55,479 bases of DNA from the NCBI GenBank assembly GCA_902514625.1, contig CABXRK010000005.1, forward strand, positions 1-55,479, in the 5' to 3' direction. The notes beneath the pieces are model-generated. The model made no database searches. It saw nothing but the letters and a program-made list of their open reading frames with translations, and was not told the DNA's origin. Each line of letters begins with the position of its first letter. The stretch's first letter is position 1. Source of the stretch: an uncultured Bacteroidota bacterium. Its GTDB lineage: Bacteria; Bacteroidota; Bacteroidia; Flavobacteriales; Flavobacteriaceae. Shown one piece after another: positions 1 through 8,439 of this stretch. A program made the position numbers and the translations under genes.

Positions 1-405
1 AGTCTCTCGAGCAGGAGCATTTTTTTTATTAAAATACTTTGAATAAACTTCATTTACTAATGAAAAATCATCCATATTTTTTAAATAAATTGTAGTTTTT
101 ACAACATTTTTAAAGGACATATTAGATGAATTTAATATTGCTTTAAGATTTAACATGACTTGGATAGTTTCATTTTCAATGTCTCCTGTAATTAAAATGT
201 TAGTTTTTGGGTTAATTCCTATTTGACCAGATATGAATAAAATATTATTGGCAAGAATTGCTTGGTTATATGGTCCAATAGGTTTTGGAGCATTTTCAGT
301 GTTTATTATTTTTCTATCCATATTGTTTTTATTTTTTTTTTGTGAACATGCAAATAAAGTTATAATAGCTAATAATATAATTATATTATAAATAAAAATT
401 TTCAT
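1..405 (-). CDS. RidA/YjgF-family protein with lipoprotein-type signal, 3' end cut by window
   Basis: RidA-family proteins hydrolyse reactive enamine/imine intermediates such as 2-aminoacrylate. I translated 135 codons from ATG at 405 down to the window edge. After a hydrophobic N-terminus ending in LFACSQ, a lipobox-like sequence, comes the family N-terminus (NAPKPIGPYNQA), then the FISGQIG strand, and the read ends in NAPARET, which aligns with the PARS/T segment holding the substrate-binding Arg. The last strands are missing because the window ends. The gene lies 22 bases after lptD on the same strand, so co-transcription is likely. The odd point is the export signal, since most RidA proteins are cytosolic. 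An internal ATG (Met25, start of MDRKIINTENAP) would give an ordinary cytosolic protein, so the location is uncertain. Family call is firm. Confidence 0.85.
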   Translation of the reverse strand, partial: MKIFIYNIIILLAIITLFACSQKKNKNNMDRKIINTENAPKPIGPYNQAILANNILFISGQIGINPKTNILITGDIENETIQVMLNLKAILNSSNMSFKNVVKTTIYLKNMDDFSLVNEVYSKYFNKKNAPARET

Positions 406-427
406 AAATTTTAATTTCTATAAATAG

Positions 428-3094
428 TTATCTTCTTTTATCAGGTTCTCTTCTTTTATCATATTTAAGATCACTAAGCAAACCAGATTTAATTCCTATG
501 AAAAAATCCCAAGAAGCTCTTCGTCCAATAGGTACCCATGTAAAATTTAGCTGCCAACTATCTAAATCCCTGTCAAATCTAAATTGGGTATATGTAACTC
601 CTTTACCCTTAAAATCATATCCTGATGATACTCCAACTTTCCATTTAGGAGTTAAGTCAATATTTCCTGAAACCATAAGTGAATTATTTCTAAAATCATT
701 TTCTCTCCTAGCATTAGAGTATGTCAATGAATAGGCAAATTTTAAATCCCAAGGTATTTTAGTTCTATATAATTCATTATTATCATCTTTTCCTGAATCA
801 AACTTCCTTCTATTTTTAGAATTGGAAAAATCATTAGCCACTCCAAATAAATCATCTTCTCTGCCACCTCCACTTAAACTTTCAATTTCTGAGAAACTTA
901 AATCCTCATCTTCCCCCTCTTTTTCCTTTTTTTTCTTATCCTTATCGAAATCTTTACTAGATATACCATAATTCATGTTCATGTTTGCACTAGATATTCT
1001 AAATAAAGATCCACCTTCAGAAATATTATACTTTGAAGACCTTAAGTTATTTTTATTTAGTGCATAAGGATCTAGAGTTGCGGCTAAATTTAAAGTTACT
1101 TTTTTGTTAAATATACTTGCTCCTGTTGACATTCTAACTGGAGACCAGTTAAGGGAATCTGCAGCAATATTATAACTTGAAGAAAAGCTAAGATTATTTA
1201 AAATTGTAATTTTTTTTGGTTCTAATTTCAAAGTGTCATCATTTTTAACTTTAGCCTCAAAGTTATTATTAATATTAATTCCTAAAGAATTAGAAAATCC
1301 TTTGGAAGGCACTCCATATAAAGAATTTTGAAATCTTGTATATTCTGCAGTATTTCCATTTGCATCAATTATATATTCATCATAGTACTTTTCAAAGCTA
1401 GGTTGAATGCTGTAGCTAAGCGAAGGTCTAATAGTATGTCGAATTGATTGTATTTTTTTACCATACCCAAAGTTAAAAATGCCATAAATTGTTGTTCCAA
1501 CACTAGCATTGTAATTATACTGTCTGAAGGATGATAAACCTTTAATTGTATCTTTTACGATCCCATTCTCTTCAGAAAAATTGTTAAATTTTATTGTGTT
1601 AGGAGTTAATATCTCATTATAATTTCCAGAGGCACTTACACTAAAATGTTTAAAAACTTTGAAATTTGTGCTAATTGGTATATCAAATCTCATTCCTGAT
1701 TTAGCATCATCAAACATTTCTTTTTTAAATAAAAGATCTTCTTTAGTAGTAATTCTACTTTCTGCTCTTGTTGATACCTGAAAATTAATATTCTGTATAA
1801 TTCCTTTTTTAATTCCTTCTTTTTTAGCAAAAGGATAGATTCTTTCCATATTAGCCTGAAATGTTGGAAGTGTAAGGTTGGCTGTTTTTGTATTTTTATT
1901 TTGAGATAAAGCTGTTGTTAAAGAAAAATTAGTTCTGGGATATTCAGGAAAAGTTTTTGAATAAGAAACAGATGAACTCATAGTATTGTTTAAAAAATTT
2001 GAGGAATTCAATTGATTAACAGATTCTTGAAAATAACTACTACTACCAAGGTTAACAGAGGCAGAAAATGTTGAATTAGGATTAGACTTACCATCTTTAG
2101 CATGAGACCATCTAATGTTGTAAATTGTACTTTGACTATAATCAGGGAATCCTTTTTCTCCTTGAATTAATTTTTCATATCTATAACTAAATGTTCCGTT
2201 AAACTTGTAGTTAACCCTATATCTTGTATCAAAACGCAATCCATAACTTCCATTAGTATAATAATCCCCTAATATATTTAAATCATAATATTTAGATAAT
2301 GGTAGATAATATCCTCCATTTTGAAGATAATATCCTCTTTCATTACTTTCTCCAATAGTAGGAAAAATAAAACCTGACTCGTTTTTTTGGGTAGTTGGAA
2401 AATAAGCGAAAGGTAGTGCCTCTGGAGTAGGTATATCAGCAATATAAAGGTTAGTAAAGCCAGCAATAATTTTTTTTCCAGGGATCATTTTACCTCTTCT
2501 AATTCTAATATAATAGTCAGGGTTTTTAGCATTTAGAGAAGTTGTCATTTTAGCATTTTTGATAAAATACACTGAATCATTTTCTTTTTTTGTATAACCT
2601 GAATAAACATTCATTCCACTTTGGGTAGATTTAGAATTCCAAATTAAAGCCCTTTTCGTATTAAAGTTAAATCTAATTGAGTCTGGATTAACTTCATTAT
2701 TAATTTGCTTAAAATAAGGTGTTTGCGAAAGTTCTCCTAAACTATCTTTTATTCTTCCAGCATATACTTCATTAATATTGTAGTCTATAATAATATAACC
2801 TGCTTTTAGAATCATATTTTGATAGGTTATTTCTGCATTATTATATAAATATATTTTGCTATTTTTTTGATCAATTTTCACGGAGTCTTTTGCCGTATAA
2901 GTTATTTTATCAAGTAATAATGGTTCTTTTTTATTTAAAGAGTCAATTTTATTATAAATCGAATCAGTTGAAACACTTATTCTGCTGACTTGTGTGTTTA
3001 TTTTTTTATCTAAAATTTTTTCTTGAGAGTTAATTTTTACTATAGCAAAAAAAAATATTAACAATTTAACTGTATAAAAAGACTTTGTTTGCAA
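428..3094 (-). CDS. lptD: LPS-assembly outer-membrane protein LptD (Bacteroidota type)
   Basis: LptD forms the outer-membrane barrel that, with the LptE lipoprotein, inserts lipopolysaccharide into the outer leaflet. The 888-residue product has a signal peptide (about residues 1-23), a periplasmic OstA/LptA-like beta-jellyroll region (about 55-160: repeated 'I..yN.A.i.Y' strands) and a long barrel rich in alternating Tyr/Phe/Asn strands. A highly charged loop (about 715-785, Lys/Glu/Asp-rich) sits between late strands. No cysteine is present, so the disulfide-controlled maturation of E. coli LptD cannot operate here. The start is a TTG codon: no ATG exists between it and the upstream in-frame stop, and the signal peptide begins there. 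It is divergent from the amidase gene and followed closely by a RidA-family gene. Confidence 0.88.
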   Translation of the reverse strand: MQTKSFYTVKLLIFFFAIVKINSQEKILDKKINTQVSRISVSTDSIYNKIDSLNKKEPLLLDKITYTAKDSVKIDQKNSKIYLYNNAEITYQNMILKAGYIIIDYNINEVYAGRIKDSLGELSQTPYFKQINNEVNPDSIRFNFNTKRALIWNSKSTQSGMNVYSGYTKKENDSVYFIKNAKMTTSLNAKNPDYYIRIRRGKMIPGKKIIAGFTNLYIADIPTPEALPFAYFPTTQKNESGFIFPTIGESNERGYYLQNGGYYLPLSKYYDLNILGDYYTNGSYGLRFDTRYRVNYKFNGTFSYRYEKLIQGEKGFPDYSQSTIYNIRWSHAKDGKSNPNSTFSASVNLGSSSYFQESVNQLNSSNFLNNTMSSSVSYSKTFPEYPRTNFSLTTALSQNKNTKTANLTLPTFQANMERIYPFAKKEGIKKGIIQNINFQVSTRAESRITTKEDLLFKKEMFDDAKSGMRFDIPISTNFKVFKHFSVSASGNYNEILTPNTIKFNNFSEENGIVKDTIKGLSSFRQYNYNASVGTTIYGIFNFGYGKKIQSIRHTIRPSLSYSIQPSFEKYYDEYIIDANGNTAEYTRFQNSLYGVPSKGFSNSLGININNNFEAKVKNDDTLKLEPKKITILNNLSFSSSYNIAADSLNWSPVRMSTGASIFNKKVTLNLAATLDPYALNKNNLRSSKYNISEGGSLFRISSANMNMNYGISSKDFDKDKKKKEKEGEDEDLSFSEIESLSGGGREDDLFGVANDFSNSKNRRKFDSGKDDNNELYRTKIPWDLKFAYSLTYSNARRENDFRNNSLMVSGNIDLTPKWKVGVSSGYDFKGKGVTYTQFRFDRDLDSWQLNFTWVPIGRRASWDFFIGIKSGLLSDLKYDKRREPDKRR

Positions 3095-3186
3095 AGTGAT
3101 ATAACCTAAATTTGATGTTAATAGAACGTATTAAAATTACATATATTTTATGTTTTAATACTAGATTTAATTATTTATTATTAATA

Positions 3187-4284
3187 ATGTTAAGATTAGT
3201 AAACTCTTCTTTTTTTAGGATTCTATTAACTTTTTTATTTTATTTTTTATTTTCTCCAAATGCATCTTCACAATTAAATGATGAAAAATTTGTAGTTGTT
3301 CTTGATGCTGGACATGGAGGTAAGGATTCAGGGAATAGAGGAAATAGATATTATGAAAAGAAGATTGCTCTTAAAATAGCTCTTGGAATAGGTAAAATTT
3401 TAGAGAAAAACTCATTATTTAAAGTAATATACACTAGGAAGAAAGATGTTTTTGTTAATTTAATTGAACGAGCTCAAATAGCCAATAAAGCTGATGCGGA
3501 TTTATTTATTTCTATTCATTGTGATTCTCATAATTCGAAAGCTTTTGGAGCTGGCACCTTTGTTCTTGGGTTACATGCAAATCAGAGAAATTTTGAAATT
3601 GCAAAAAAGGAAAACAATGTAATTTTTTATGAGGAAAATTATGAAGAAAATTATGACGGGTTTGATCCTAATAATCCAGAATCAGTTATTAGTTTAACTT
3701 TAATGCAAGAAACTTATTTAGATCAAAGTATAATTGCTGCAGATGCTATTCAAAAAAGATTTGTAAAAAATCTAAGCAGAAAGGACAGGACAGTTAAACA
3801 AGCTGGATTTATAGTTTTGAAATACACCTATATGCCTAGCGTATTGGTTGAAACAGGGTTTTTAACAAATAAGAAAGAAGGTGCGTATTTAAACTCTTCA
3901 AAGGGTCAAAATCAAATGGCAAAAGCTATAGCTGCGGCAATTATAGATTATATGAAAATAATTAAAGTTTCATTGAATAAAACTGTTGCATTTAAAAATA
4001 AAGAAAAAAAATCAGAATTAGTTGGATTAGAAAGTGTGACTTTTAAAGTTCAATTAGCTGCAAGTTATAATAATTTAGCAACTAAAAGTTATAATTTTAA
4101 AGGGTTGAGTCCGATTTCTAAGGAAAGAGAAGGTAAATTATATAGATATTATTTAGGAAGTGTCAAGAGTTATAAAACAGCAAAAAAGTTAAAGAAAAAG
4201 GCCGTTAAATCTGGATATAAATCTGCCTTTATTGTTTCTTTTCTTAATGGTAAAAAAATTAAGTTGTCTGAGGTAATTGATTAA
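3187..4284 (+). CDS. N-acetylmuramoyl-L-alanine amidase (Amidase_3) with SPOR-like C-terminus
   Basis: Zinc amidase that cuts the bond between N-acetylmuramic acid and the stem peptide, acting in the periplasm during cell separation. Motifs in order: VVLDAGHGGKDSG with the first zinc His, the downstream zinc Glu in YEKKIA, the third ligand in ISIHCDSH, and the catalytic Glu in VLVETGFLTN. The last 75 or so residues (FKVQLAAS through FIVSFLNGKKI) resemble a SPOR peptidoglycan-binding domain. I place the start at ATG 3187, not at TTG 3112 or ATG 3115, because MLRLVNSSFFRILLTFLF... then begins a normal signal peptide and the intergenic space to lptD becomes adequate for two promoters. Length 365 aa. 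It starts the rightward run that continues to bshA. Confidence 0.88.
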   Translation: MLRLVNSSFFRILLTFLFYFLFSPNASSQLNDEKFVVVLDAGHGGKDSGNRGNRYYEKKIALKIALGIGKILEKNSLFKVIYTRKKDVFVNLIERAQIANKADADLFISIHCDSHNSKAFGAGTFVLGLHANQRNFEIAKKENNVIFYEENYEENYDGFDPNNPESVISLTLMQETYLDQSIIAADAIQKRFVKNLSRKDRTVKQAGFIVLKYTYMPSVLVETGFLTNKKEGAYLNSSKGQNQMAKAIAAAIIDYMKIIKVSLNKTVAFKNKEKKSELVGLESVTFKVQLAASYNNLATKSYNFKGLSPISKEREGKLYRYYLGSVKSYKTAKKLKKKAVKSGYKSAFIVSFLNGKKIKLSEVID

Positions 4285-4344
4285 ATATAATTAAATTTAA
4301 ATAAAATAATTATTAATTTTGAATTTTAAATAATAACTATAATA

Positions 4345-5289
4345 TTGAATATTACAAGAGAAATAAAGTCTTTAATTCTAGTTCTATTTGGAGTTGTATT
4401 ATTTATAATTGGGTTTAACTTTCTTAAAGGCACATCTGTTTTTAATGATGAAATTAAATTATATACTATTTTTGACAATGTTGAGGGGCTACAAACTGGG
4501 ACAAGTATAACAGTTAGCGGATTAAATGTTGGAAAGGTTACATCAATTGATTTTTTAAATAATTCGACTTCAATCTTAGTTTCATTTGTTATAAGAGACG
4601 ACATAAAGTTTTCTAAAAACAGTATTGCAGAATTATATGAAGCAGGATTAATTGGTGGAAAATCAATTGCAATTATTCCTAAATTTGACAAATTCACCGT
4701 CTTTAAATCTGGTGACACTTTAAAGTCTCAAGTTAAAGCAGGATTAACTCAAACTATCAGCAATAGGATTGTTCCTTTAGAATCAAAGATTGAGAGTATA
4801 TTAACTCAAGCAGACACTTTATTTATTGGTTTAAATCAAATATTAGATCAACAAGCAAAGAAGGATCTAAATTTAGTTATCAACAATTTGTCTGGTACAA
4901 TTAAAAAAATTAATTCTTTAAGTTCAGTAATTGATCAAATTTTATCAAAACAATCAAAAAATATAAACAACTCAATCAATAATTTTTCTTTGGTTTCTTC
5001 TAATTTAAAAAAGTTTTCTGATTCATTAGTTGTTTCAGATATTAATAATACAGTTAAAGATTTAAAAACCCTAACTCAAAGAATTAACAAAATGTTATTA
5101 AAAATTGACAAAGGGAGCGGAACTTTAAGTAAAATAATTAATAATGATGATTTATATGAGAATTTAGATTCAGCTACTAAAGAACTATATGAATTGCTTA
5201 ATGATCTTAAAATGAATCCCAAAAGATATGTCCAATTTTCAATATTTGGAAAAAAACAAGAAGATTATAAAAAAAATGAAAATCGATAA
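4345..5289 (+). CDS. MlaD-family MCE-domain lipid-transport protein
   Basis: MCE/MlaD proteins are inner-membrane-anchored periplasmic substrate-binding parts of phospholipid transport ABC systems. One N-terminal membrane helix (about residues 8-26) is followed by an MCE domain (about 35-115) with the typical FDNVEGLQTGTSITVSGLNVGKV and ELYEAGLIGGKSIAI segments, then a long helical tail (about 130-290) likely to form a coiled coil. The start is TTG (TTG AAT ATT ACA): upstream codons are ATA/ACT and a stop, with no ATG, and MNITREIK matches where family members begin. The stop overlaps the next start by one base (TAATG), implying coupled translation. No ATPase or permease partner lies in the window. 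Confidence 0.85.
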   Translation: MNITREIKSLILVLFGVVLFIIGFNFLKGTSVFNDEIKLYTIFDNVEGLQTGTSITVSGLNVGKVTSIDFLNNSTSILVSFVIRDDIKFSKNSIAELYEAGLIGGKSIAIIPKFDKFTVFKSGDTLKSQVKAGLTQTISNRIVPLESKIESILTQADTLFIGLNQILDQQAKKDLNLVINNLSGTIKKINSLSSVIDQILSKQSKNINNSINNFSLVSSNLKKFSDSLVVSDINNTVKDLKTLTQRINKMLLKIDKGSGTLSKIINNDDLYENLDSATKELYELLNDLKMNPKRYVQFSIFGKKQEDYKKNENR

Positions 5290-6620
5290 TGGAGTATATT
5301 CCTAATTTCATTTTTGCATTGATTTTTTTTGTTGGGGTTTCAGTTTTTATCCGAAACATTAGAAAGGTTATCTTAAACATTAAGTTAGGAAAAAAATCAG
5401 ATCGTAGTGATCAATTATTAAAAAGAGCGAGAAATATGGCATTGCTTGCTTTTGGTCAATCTAAAATGATTAGACGTCCAATTGTTGGAATTTTACATCT
5501 AATAGTTTATTTAGGATTTATAATAATTAATATTGAATTGCTTGAAATTATTATAGATGGTTTATTAGGCACCCATAGAGTTCTTGCCCCTTTTTTAGGT
5601 GGCGCATATGATATATTAATTGGAACATTTGAGTATTTTGCTTTTTTAGTAATAATCTCAGTATTTATTTTTTGGATAAGAAGGAATATTATACGTGTTA
5701 AGAGGTTTTGGAATAAAGAAATGGTTGGTTGGCCTAAATTAGATGCGGATTTAATTTTATATTTTGAAGTTATATTGATGAGTTTGTTTTTATTGATGAA
5801 TGCTTCAGATTATTTAATTCAAACTAATTATCCTCTTCAAGAAGAATACATTAAAGTTGGATATTTCCCTATTAGCAAGTTTTTAGCTTTTTTTCTTAAT
5901 GGAATTTCATTAGAATCATTAGTTTTAATTGAAAGAACTTCTTGGTGGCTTCATATAATTGGAATTTTATTCTTTGCTAATTACTTATATTATTCTAAAC
6001 ATTTACATATAATACTTGCTTTTCCAAATACATTTTTTGCAAATTTAGAAGCTAAAGGTAGATTTAAAAACATTAAATCTATAACTGAAGAGGTAAAGTT
6101 AATGATGGATCCAAATAATGACCCTTATAATAACAATTCAATTGATCAAAGTGTTCCTGATAAATTTGGAGCTTCTGATGTTATGGATTTGGAGTGGATT
6201 CAATTGATGAACGCTTATACTTGTACAGAATGTGGTCGATGCACAAGTGTCTGTCCAGCAAATCAGACAGGTAAAACTTTATCTCCAAGAAAAATAATGA
6301 TGGATACTCGAGATAGATTAGAGGAAGTAGGAAAAAATATCGCTATGAATGGAGAATTTAAAGAAGATGGAAAACAACTAATTAAGCATTATATAATGCC
6401 TGAAGAAATATGGGCCTGTACATCCTGCAATGCATGTGTTGAAGAATGTCCTATTGACATTGATCCACTTTCAATAATAATGAGTATTAGACAATATTTA
6501 GTAATGGAAAAATCTGAAGCACCTGCTGATTTAAATAATATGATGAGTAATATAGAAAATAATGGAGCCCCATGGCCATTTAATCAGCAGGATAGATTAA
6601 ATTGGGTTCAAGAACTTTAA
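5289..6620 (+). CDS. Membrane 4Fe-4S oxidoreductase subunit (HdrD/EtfD-like N-terminal half)
   Basis: The N-terminal 240 residues hold about five membrane helices with several His (for example in LHLIVY and WWLHIIG), like the haem-b-binding NarI/HdrE-type membrane domain. Then two 4Fe-4S motifs follow: C312-x2-C-x2-C-x3-CP (CTECGRCTSVCP) and C377-x2-C-x2-C-x3-CP (CTSCNACVEECP). There are no CCG domains in this protein; those are in the gene at 7150. The two together match the layout of membrane HdrD/EtfD-type enzymes that pass electrons between a soluble donor and menaquinone. That partnership is inferred from domain content and operon position. The donor is not identifiable here. Start ATG overlaps the preceding stop. 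Confidence 0.8.
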   Translation: MEYIPNFIFALIFFVGVSVFIRNIRKVILNIKLGKKSDRSDQLLKRARNMALLAFGQSKMIRRPIVGILHLIVYLGFIIINIELLEIIIDGLLGTHRVLAPFLGGAYDILIGTFEYFAFLVIISVFIFWIRRNIIRVKRFWNKEMVGWPKLDADLILYFEVILMSLFLLMNASDYLIQTNYPLQEEYIKVGYFPISKFLAFFLNGISLESLVLIERTSWWLHIIGILFFANYLYYSKHLHIILAFPNTFFANLEAKGRFKNIKSITEEVKLMMDPNNDPYNNNSIDQSVPDKFGASDVMDLEWIQLMNAYTCTECGRCTSVCPANQTGKTLSPRKIMMDTRDRLEEVGKNIAMNGEFKEDGKQLIKHYIMPEEIWACTSCNACVEECPIDIDPLSIIMSIRQYLVMEKSEAPADLNNMMSNIENNGAPWPFNQQDRLNWVQEL

Positions 6621-6630
6621 TTGTATAATT

Positions 6631-7077
6631 ATGCATAAACAAGAAGCTGAAAATTATTTACATCAAAAAGTTGAAGATGGTGAATTGGTTAGTCCTGTTC
6701 TTCCTGAAGGTGTAAAAAATTATTTAATTGATATTGATGGGACTATTTGTGAAGACATCCCAAATGAAGAGCCAGAAAGAATGGAAACTGCCAAATTATT
6801 TCCAGACGCACTTCAAACATGTAATAGATGGTTTGAGGAAGGTCATTTAATATGCTTTTTCACTTCTAGAATTGAAGCCCATAGAGAGGTGACAGAGAAA
6901 TGGTTAAAAAAACACAAATTTAAATATCATAGCCTTTTAATGGGTAAGCCTAGGGGAGGTAATTACCATTGGATTGACAATCACTTAGTGAAAGCAACCA
7001 AATATAATGGTAAATTTACCGATCTGATTAATAAGGAAAAAACTATTCAAGTATTTGATGATGATAGTAATGATTAA
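6631..7077 (+). CDS. Small HAD-superfamily phosphatase-like protein
   Basis: A 148-residue single-domain HAD-like protein. Motif I is YLIDIDGTIC (Asp34 nucleophile, Asp36 acid/base), motif II is the FFTSR segment with its Ser/Thr, and a Lys in MGKPRGGNYHWID gives motif III, the trailing Asp possibly serving as motif IV. There is no cap domain, which suggests a phospho-protein or large substrate rather than a small metabolite, but that is only inference. It sits 10 bases after the membrane Fe-S gene and 72 bases before the CCG-type Fe-S gene, so it is wedged between two halves of one presumed enzyme. Related genes are sometimes labelled phosphoheptose isomerase in databases; nothing in the sequence supports that. 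Confidence 0.75.
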   Translation: MHKQEAENYLHQKVEDGELVSPVLPEGVKNYLIDIDGTICEDIPNEEPERMETAKLFPDALQTCNRWFEEGHLICFFTSRIEAHREVTEKWLKKHKFKYHSLLMGKPRGGNYHWIDNHLVKATKYNGKFTDLINKEKTIQVFDDDSND

Positions 7078-7149
7078 ATATTGAAGATTTTTGAATGCAT
7101 TTTGCTTTTTCATCTTAATAAAGTAAAGTTAATTAATTGAACAATTAAT

Positions 7150-7944
7150 ATGTCAGAAAAAATGATTCAAGTTCCTACTTTATCTGAACTAACTAGTAAA
7201 GGTATAACTCCTGAAATTTTATTTTGGGTTGGTTGTTCTGGAAGTTTTGATGAGAGAGCGAAAAGGATAACTAAAGCATTTGTCTATTTGTTAGATAAAA
7301 TGAATATTTCTTTTGCAGTTTTGGGAGCAGAAGAGAGTTGTACAGGTGATCCCGCTAAAAGATCTGGGAATGATTTTTTATTTCAGATGCAAGCTCTTGC
7401 TAATATTGAAATTTTAAATGGTTATGGAATTAAAAGAATTGTGACTACTTGTCCCCATTGCTTTAATACTTTAAAAAATGAATACCCAGATTTAGGAGGA
7501 AATTATCAAGTACTGCATCATACGGAATTTCTTAATAATTTATTAGATGAGGGTAAATTAAAAATTGATAAGGGTACATTTAAAGGAAAAAGAATCACTT
7601 ATCATGACCCCTGTTATCTAGGGAGAGCAAATAATATTTATGAAGCACCAAGAGAATTAATTAAAAAACTTGATGCTGAACTTATAGAGATGAAAAGTTG
7701 CAAATCAAAAGGCTTATGTTGTGGAGCAGGAGGAGCTCAAATGTTTAAGGAGCCTGAACAGGGAAAAAAAGATATAAATATAAAGAGAACTGAAGAGGCT
7801 TTAGAAGTTAAACCAAATATTATTGCTGCCTCTTGTCCTTTTTGCAATACAATGATGACAGATGGAATTAAAAACAAAGAAAAAGATAATGAAATACCTG
7901 TTATGGATATTGCAGAATTAATTATGAAAGCAAAAAAAATATAA
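7150..7944 (+). CDS. CCG-domain (Fe-S)-binding protein, HdrB/HdrD C-terminal-like
   Basis: A soluble 264-residue protein with two cysteine-rich CCG-type halves of the kind that bind a non-cubane or 4Fe-4S cluster in HdrB, GlpC and LutA. First half: FWVGCSGSFD, then GAEESCTGDPAKRSGND and TTCPHCFNTLKNEYP. Second half: HDPCYLGRANNIYEAPR, GLCCGAGGAQMF and ASCPFCNTMM. It is very likely the catalytic or electron-accepting partner of the membrane Fe-S protein at 5289, with which it shares an operon. The physiological substrate is unknown; heterodisulfide reduction is not expected, since this group lacks coenzyme M/B. Start ATG is unambiguous. Confidence 0.82.
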   Translation: MSEKMIQVPTLSELTSKGITPEILFWVGCSGSFDERAKRITKAFVYLLDKMNISFAVLGAEESCTGDPAKRSGNDFLFQMQALANIEILNGYGIKRIVTTCPHCFNTLKNEYPDLGGNYQVLHHTEFLNNLLDEGKLKIDKGTFKGKRITYHDPCYLGRANNIYEAPRELIKKLDAELIEMKSCKSKGLCCGAGGAQMFKEPEQGKKDINIKRTEEALEVKPNIIAASCPFCNTMMTDGIKNKEKDNEIPVMDIAELIMKAKKI

Positions 7945-7947
7945 TAC

Positions 7948-8433
7948 ATGTTAGTCTCATTTAATCATTTGCCAGACTTTTCAAGGGTATGGGTTTTTCA
8001 ATCTTCAAGAGAGTTAAATAATAATGAGATCAAAGAAATTGAATCTAAATTAGATTTATTTATAACTAATTGGACTTCTCATGGAAAAGGATTGGAAGCT
8101 GGATTTACTACTCCTTACAAAAGATTTATTGTAATTGGACTTAATGAAAACCACCAGACAGCTTCAGGATGTTCAATTGATTCTTGTGTTAATTTTATAA
8201 AAATACTAGAGGGTGAATATAAAATCGATCTTTTAGATAAAATGAATGTTACCTATAGAGATAAAAAAACAATTAATTATATTACACTTTCAGAGTTTAG
8301 ATTGCTAATTAAAAATCGAAAGATATCTAGAGAAACCATTGTTTTTAATAACTTAGTTTTAAATAAAGAACAATTTAATGATCAATGGGAGGTTCCTATA
8401 GATTCTAGTTGGCACAATAGGTTTTTTAAATAA
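7948..8433 (+). CDS. Conserved protein of unknown function (about 160 aa)
   Basis: I recognise this as a small protein regularly found beside the CCG-type Fe-S gene in Flavobacteriia, but not its function. The product is soluble with no signal peptide or membrane helix. Visible features: an N-terminal strand-rich segment with WVFQSSREL, a central GKGLEAGFTTPYKRFIVIGLNE segment and a motif ASGCSIDSC with two Cys that are candidates for metal or redox roles. Similar proteins are often labelled 'ABC transporter ATPase'; there is no Walker A (GxxxxGKS/T), Walker B or signature motif here, so that name is wrong for this sequence. Start ATG is 3 bases after the previous stop, and its stop is 6 bases before the next start. 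Confidence 0.7.
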   Translation: MLVSFNHLPDFSRVWVFQSSRELNNNEIKEIESKLDLFITNWTSHGKGLEAGFTTPYKRFIVIGLNENHQTASGCSIDSCVNFIKILEGEYKIDLLDKMNVTYRDKKTINYITLSEFRLLIKNRKISRETIVFNNLVLNKEQFNDQWEVPIDSSWHNRFFK

Positions 8434-8439
8434 TATTAG

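Noticed and set aside
498-734. Plus-strand 78-codon ORF inside lptD
   Set aside because: Antisense shadow of the lptD barrel coding region, with no recognisable protein features.
3112-3186. Upstream starts (TTG 3112, ATG 3115) for the amidase
   Set aside because: They would add a second hydrophobic stretch before a complete signal peptide and use almost all the divergent promoter space next to lptD.
7133-7148. TTAATT-GAAC-AATTAA inverted repeat before the CCG Fe-S gene
   Set aside because: Short, purely A/T stem and no T-run; likely chance in AT-rich DNA.
7948-8433. 'ABC transporter ATPase' label used for relatives of this gene
   Set aside because: No Walker A, Walker B or ABC signature motif in the 161 residues.
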